The notes under the pieces are model-generated. The model ran no database searches. It had not been told where the DNA came from and worked only from the letters and a program-made list of their open reading frames with translations. Below are positions 5,816 through 7,326 of a stretch of DNA of 7,326 nucleotides, one piece after another. Origin of the DNA: RUG14130 sp045598325 (GTDB taxonomy: Bacteria; Bacillota; Clostridia; Christensenellales; Aristaeellaceae); assembly GCA_045598325.1 (NCBI GenBank), contig JAZLLT010000052.1:1-7326 (forward strand), read 5' to 3'. The translations under genes and the position numbers were made by a program. Numbering within the stretch: the stretch's first letter is position 1; every line of letters begins with the position of its first letter.

Positions 5816-6820
5816 TTAAGAAACGATTCCGCCGCCCAATAATTCATTTTCAAAATATAGTGCAGCGCTTTGCCCGGGAGCAGGGGCGCGAAGAGGCTCA
5901 TCCGTCTCGATGTATGCGGTATTTCCGGTGATCTTCACCGTGCAGGAAGGTTGTTCCCACCTGGTGTGTCGCACGCGGACACGGCCGCGGAACGAATCCG
6001 AAGGGGCGCAGCCGGATAGAAAGGTCACATGGGTCAGCACGGTTTTGCAGGTGAACAGGTCTTCCCACAAGACAAGGGTGATCTCATTGTTCACGGCATC
6101 GATCTTTCCCACATAGGCGCGCCTGTCCCCCATGTCCTTTTTCCATCTTTGCCCCACGGTGTAGCGGTGGATGCCGTCATGGATATCGACGACAGTGCCG
6201 TCGAAAAGAACATTGCCCGCCGGCGGAATATCGCCGGGGCGAAGCCGCTCGATGTATTCCGCGTAGTTCGCTTCCTTTATAAAACAGTTCTCGCGGCTGT
6301 CCGGCTTTGCGCAGACGGACAATCCGAATTCCTCAGCGAGGGCCCGGGTCTCCTTCTTGTCCATACCGCCCAGCGGGAGGACAAGGCGTTTTACCTCTTC
6401 GGGCGTCAGGCGCGAAAGCATGTAGGACTGATCGCAGTCGGGTTTGCCCATATAGAGGCGGCTGCCTTCTTTGAGGACATAGTGTCCCGTCGCGACCTCT
6501 CCGATTCCGAGCCGGTCAACCGCTTCCATGAGGGCAGGCAGTTTCACTACGCGGTTGCAGCCTACGCAGGGACTCGGCGTCCTTCCGCAGAGATATTCAT
6601 CAACAAAAGGTTTGCAGACCCTTTCATTTAACAACTCCGCGATGTCTACCGTTTCAAAGCCGATTCCCGCTTCACGCGCGCTCTTTTCCGCGGTGGCCCT
6701 GCCATCCGTCAGACCGATATCAAGGAACACGCCCGTGACATCATAGCCCTGACGCTTCAAAAGCACGGCGGCAACGGCGGAATCCACCCCGTCGGATAGC
6801 CCCAGAACGATGCGCTTCAT
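5816..6820 (-). CDS. mnmA: tRNA-specific 2-thiouridylase MnmA family, with variant PP-loop
   Basis: A 334-residue protein predicted to activate U34 of tRNA-Lys/Glu/Gln with ATP and insert sulfur to make 2-thiouridine in the cytoplasm. Seen: the PP-loop SDGVDSA (9-15), where the family usually has SGGVDS; TPSPCVGCN (81-89) with candidate catalytic Cys88; TGHY (111-114); DQSYMLSRL (130-138); DSRENCFI (174-181) with candidate persulfide Cys179; YTVGQR (220-225); and the C-terminal APGQSAALYFENELLGGGI (314-332). It is slightly shorter than the usual 350-370. The frame extends 50 codons further upstream, but ATG 6820 is chosen because the family N-terminus begins MKRIVLGLS and the upstream bases encode another gene in a different frame. 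There is no good Shine-Dalgarno of its own; the start overlaps the stop of the preceding small gene (ATGA), indicating translational coupling. Confidence 0.88.
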   Translation of the reverse strand: MKRIVLGLSDGVDSAVAAVLLKRQGYDVTGVFLDIGLTDGRATAEKSAREAGIGFETVDIAELLNERVCKPFVDEYLCGRTPSPCVGCNRVVKLPALMEAVDRLGIGEVATGHYVLKEGSRLYMGKPDCDQSYMLSRLTPEEVKRLVLPLGGMDKKETRALAEEFGLSVCAKPDSRENCFIKEANYAEYIERLRPGDIPPAGNVLFDGTVVDIHDGIHRYTVGQRWKKDMGDRRAYVGKIDAVNNEITLVLWEDLFTCKTVLTHVTFLSGCAPSDSFRGRVRVRHTRWEQPSCTVKITGNTAYIETDEPLRAPAPGQSAALYFENELLGGGIVS

Positions 6821-6930
6821 TTCTTTTTGTTGTTCTTTCTCTCTTCCACCTTCTGCCAGATGATCAGAAAGAGGAAAATGGCAATAAGCAGGATCCCGCC
6901 GCGCAGGAACACTTCCATGGTACCGGACAT
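6817..6930 (-). CDS. Small single-pass membrane protein (37 aa), coupled to mnmA
   Basis: A short gene of 37 codons plus stop. ATG 6930 is preceded by AAAGGAG (6938-6944) with a 7-base spacer, one of the better ribosome binding sites in the window. The predicted protein has a short N-terminus, one hydrophobic segment GGILLIAIFLFLIIW (11-25), and a strongly basic tail KVEERKNNKKK (27-37). By the positive-inside rule the tail should be cytoplasmic. Its TGA overlaps the mnmA ATG (ATGA at 6820-6817), so ribosomes finishing here could start mnmA, which lacks a clear Shine-Dalgarno. A second in-frame ATG (residue 5) is less well placed. I do not recognise a family. It could alternatively act mainly as a leader ORF for coupling, but the clean membrane-segment-plus-basic-tail design favours a real microprotein. 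Confidence 0.65.
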   Translation of the reverse strand: MSGTMEVFLRGGILLIAIFLFLIIWQKVEERKNNKKK

Positions 6931-6950
6931 AATGACACTCCTTTCGGGTT

Positions 6951-6980
6951 AAAAGAAAACCCCGAAACATTGTTTCGGGG
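6951..6980 (-). terminator. Intrinsic terminator downstream of the tRNA-Ser remnant
   Basis: On the - strand CCCCGAAAC (6980-6972) pairs perfectly with GTTTCGGGG (6968-6960) around the loop AAT, followed by TTTTCTTTT (6959-6951). It starts 5 bases after the tRNA discriminator position, as expected for the original tRNA gene terminator, and ends 6 bases before the small membrane protein's Shine-Dalgarno. Confidence 0.92.
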
Positions 6981-6985
6981 CGAAG

Positions 6986-7044
6986 CGGAGAAGCCGGGAT
7001 TTGAACCCGGGCGGCGGTTATCCCACCCTACTCCCTTAGCAGGG
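6986..7044 (-). tRNA. 3' portion of tRNA-Ser (anticodon GCT); 5' half missing
   Basis: On the - strand the sequence from the anticodon arm onward is a convincing class II serine tRNA. It has anticodon loop CTGCTAA with GCT at 7040-7038, anticodon stem 3' arm GGGAG, a long variable arm GGTGG-GATAA-CCGCC, T arm CCGGG-TTCAAAT-CCCGG (7010-6994), acceptor 3' arm CTTCTCC (6993-6987) and discriminator G at 6986. No CCA is encoded. The 5' acceptor arm (expected GGAGAAG), the D arm and most of the anticodon 5' arm are absent: bases above 7044 are A+T-rich and unrelated, and GGAGAAG does not occur up to the window end. As it stands it cannot fold into a tRNA. Likely a truncated gene or the att-site copy left by an element integrated at tRNA-Ser. 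Confidence 0.7.
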
Positions 7045-7080
7045 CAAAAATAAATCCAATGTATTATTGGCTTTTCTTTG

Positions 7081-7131
7081 CGCCCCTATGCTATAGCAAT
7101 GCAGTACGATTTCATCGCTTTATTTATTATA
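7081..7131 (-). other. Transcribed leader segment between promoter and tRNA remnant
   Basis: Downstream of the predicted -10, the - strand carries the palindrome TGCTATAGCA (7098-7089) and then GGGGCG (7086-7081). The latter is complementary to CGCCCC at 6982-6977, which includes the 5' arm of the terminator. Between here and the tRNA fragment is a small hairpin CCAAT-AATAC-ATTGG (7070-7056) followed by an ATTTATTTTT tract. Function unknown. Confidence 0.25.
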
Positions 7132-7154
7132 CACGCACGATCAAAAACCTGCAA
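7126..7154 (-). promoter_or_regulatory. Promoter-like site reading toward the tRNA-Ser remnant and mnmA
   Basis: On the - strand: perfect -10 TATAAT (7131-7126), a 17-base spacer, and a weak -35 TTGCAG (7154-7149, three of six matches to TTGACA). Transcription would start near 7119 and cross the tRNA fragment and its terminator before reaching the small membrane gene and mnmA. The -35 is poor, so activity is uncertain. Confidence 0.5.
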
Positions 7155-7273
7155 TGGAAAAATGAAAAATAAAGAGGTCAAATTTCATCTTTAAATATGT
7201 TACAGAAATATGTCATTCGTTGCTTTTCTACATTACTACGCGTGCGCGGGCGCATAAGAACACCTGCGCGTGA
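7155..7273. other. A+T-rich non-coding stretch with a GC-rich repeat patch
   Basis: I find no gene here on either strand. Bases 7155-7235 are strongly A+T-rich. From 7239 to 7272 there is an abrupt GC-rich patch containing the palindrome ACGCGT and two TGCGCG direct copies, one within GCGTGCGCGGGCGC and one within CACCTGCGCGTG. It could hold operator-like or recombinase arm sites, or simply separate divergent genes. Confidence 0.3.
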
Positions 7274-7326
7274 ATGAAATTGTCAAAAAAAATGCAAAAA
7301 CTAAGTCGGATCGTAGCCATGTCGTT
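7274..7326 (+). CDS. Possible 5' end of a secreted or membrane protein gene (edge, tentative)
   Basis: A frame open to the window edge begins at ATG 7274 and reads MKLSKKMQKLSRIVAMS, with another in-frame ATG at 7292. A run of lysines and an arginine before a turn to hydrophobic residues resembles the n-region of a signal peptide. There is no Shine-Dalgarno before either ATG and only 17 codons are visible, so this may be chance. Confidence 0.25.
   Translation, partial: MKLSKKMQKLSRIVAMS

Noticed and set aside
5305..5931. 208-codon + strand frame across rpsM and its leader
   Set aside because: It is antisense to rpsM, the alpha promoter and the mnmA end, with no recognisable domain or ribosome binding site.
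6029..6631. 200-codon + strand frame opposite mnmA
   Set aside because: Shadow of mnmA, whose motifs are unambiguous on the other strand.
6821..6970. 50-codon upstream extension of the mnmA frame
   Set aside because: It runs through the terminator hairpin and the better-supported microprotein gene in another frame. MnmA proteins begin at the MKRIVLGLS strand.
7011..7035. AGGGTGG...ACCGC on the - strand resembles the T-box antiterminator sequence, suggesting a T-box riboswitch
   Set aside because: Extra bases interrupt the T-box consensus, and the flanking anticodon loop, T arm and acceptor strand fit tRNA-Ser exactly. The resemblance comes from the long variable arm.
7045..7326. CRISPR array or long tandem repeats in the A+T-rich end
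   Set aside because: No regularly spaced repeats; only short GC-rich motifs and simple A/T runs.

Overview
The window looks like a chromosomal stretch of a moderately GC-rich anaerobic Firmicute, most likely a Clostridia/Oscillospirales-type organism. This is inferred from three things: an indolepyruvate:ferredoxin oxidoreductase typical of anaerobes, the gene order rpsM-rpsK-rpsD-rpoA-rplQ with strong AGGAGG ribosome binding sites, and an unusually long L17. No species is claimed.

Left end (1-1404, + strand): the 3' part of iorA and all of iorB, encoding the two subunits of an enzyme that oxidatively decarboxylates aryl-2-oxo acids and passes electrons to ferredoxin. A GC-rich hairpin follows. 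Next come two A+T-richer accessory genes facing each other: a GNAT acetyltransferase (+) and a small P-loop ATPase/kinase-like protein (-), with a terminator hairpin between their stop codons.

Centre (2463-5782, - strand): the alpha ribosomal operon, reading right to left as rpsM (S13), rpsK (S11), rpsD (S4, zinc-binding form), rpoA (RNA polymerase alpha, GTG start) and rplQ (enlarged L17). It has a near-consensus promoter (TTGAAA-17-TATAAT), a structured leader of about 165 nt and an intrinsic terminator. The usual upstream neighbours (infA, rpmJ) are absent, so the unit starts at rpsM.

Right end (5816-7326): on the - strand a diverged mnmA (tRNA U34 2-thiolase) overlaps by ATGA a 37-codon gene for a single-pass membrane microprotein. 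Upstream of both lie an intrinsic terminator and the 3' two-thirds of a tRNA-Ser(GCT) whose 5' half is missing. A promoter-like site fires into this fragment. Beyond it is an A+T-rich, gene-poor stretch with a possible start of a secreted protein at the right edge.

The most notable points are the truncated tRNA-Ser (possible att scar of an integrated element lying to the right), the unlisted microprotein coupled to mnmA, the PP-loop variant in MnmA, the structured rpsM leader, and two places where an intrinsic terminator sits directly against the next gene's Shine-Dalgarno with no room for a promoter.
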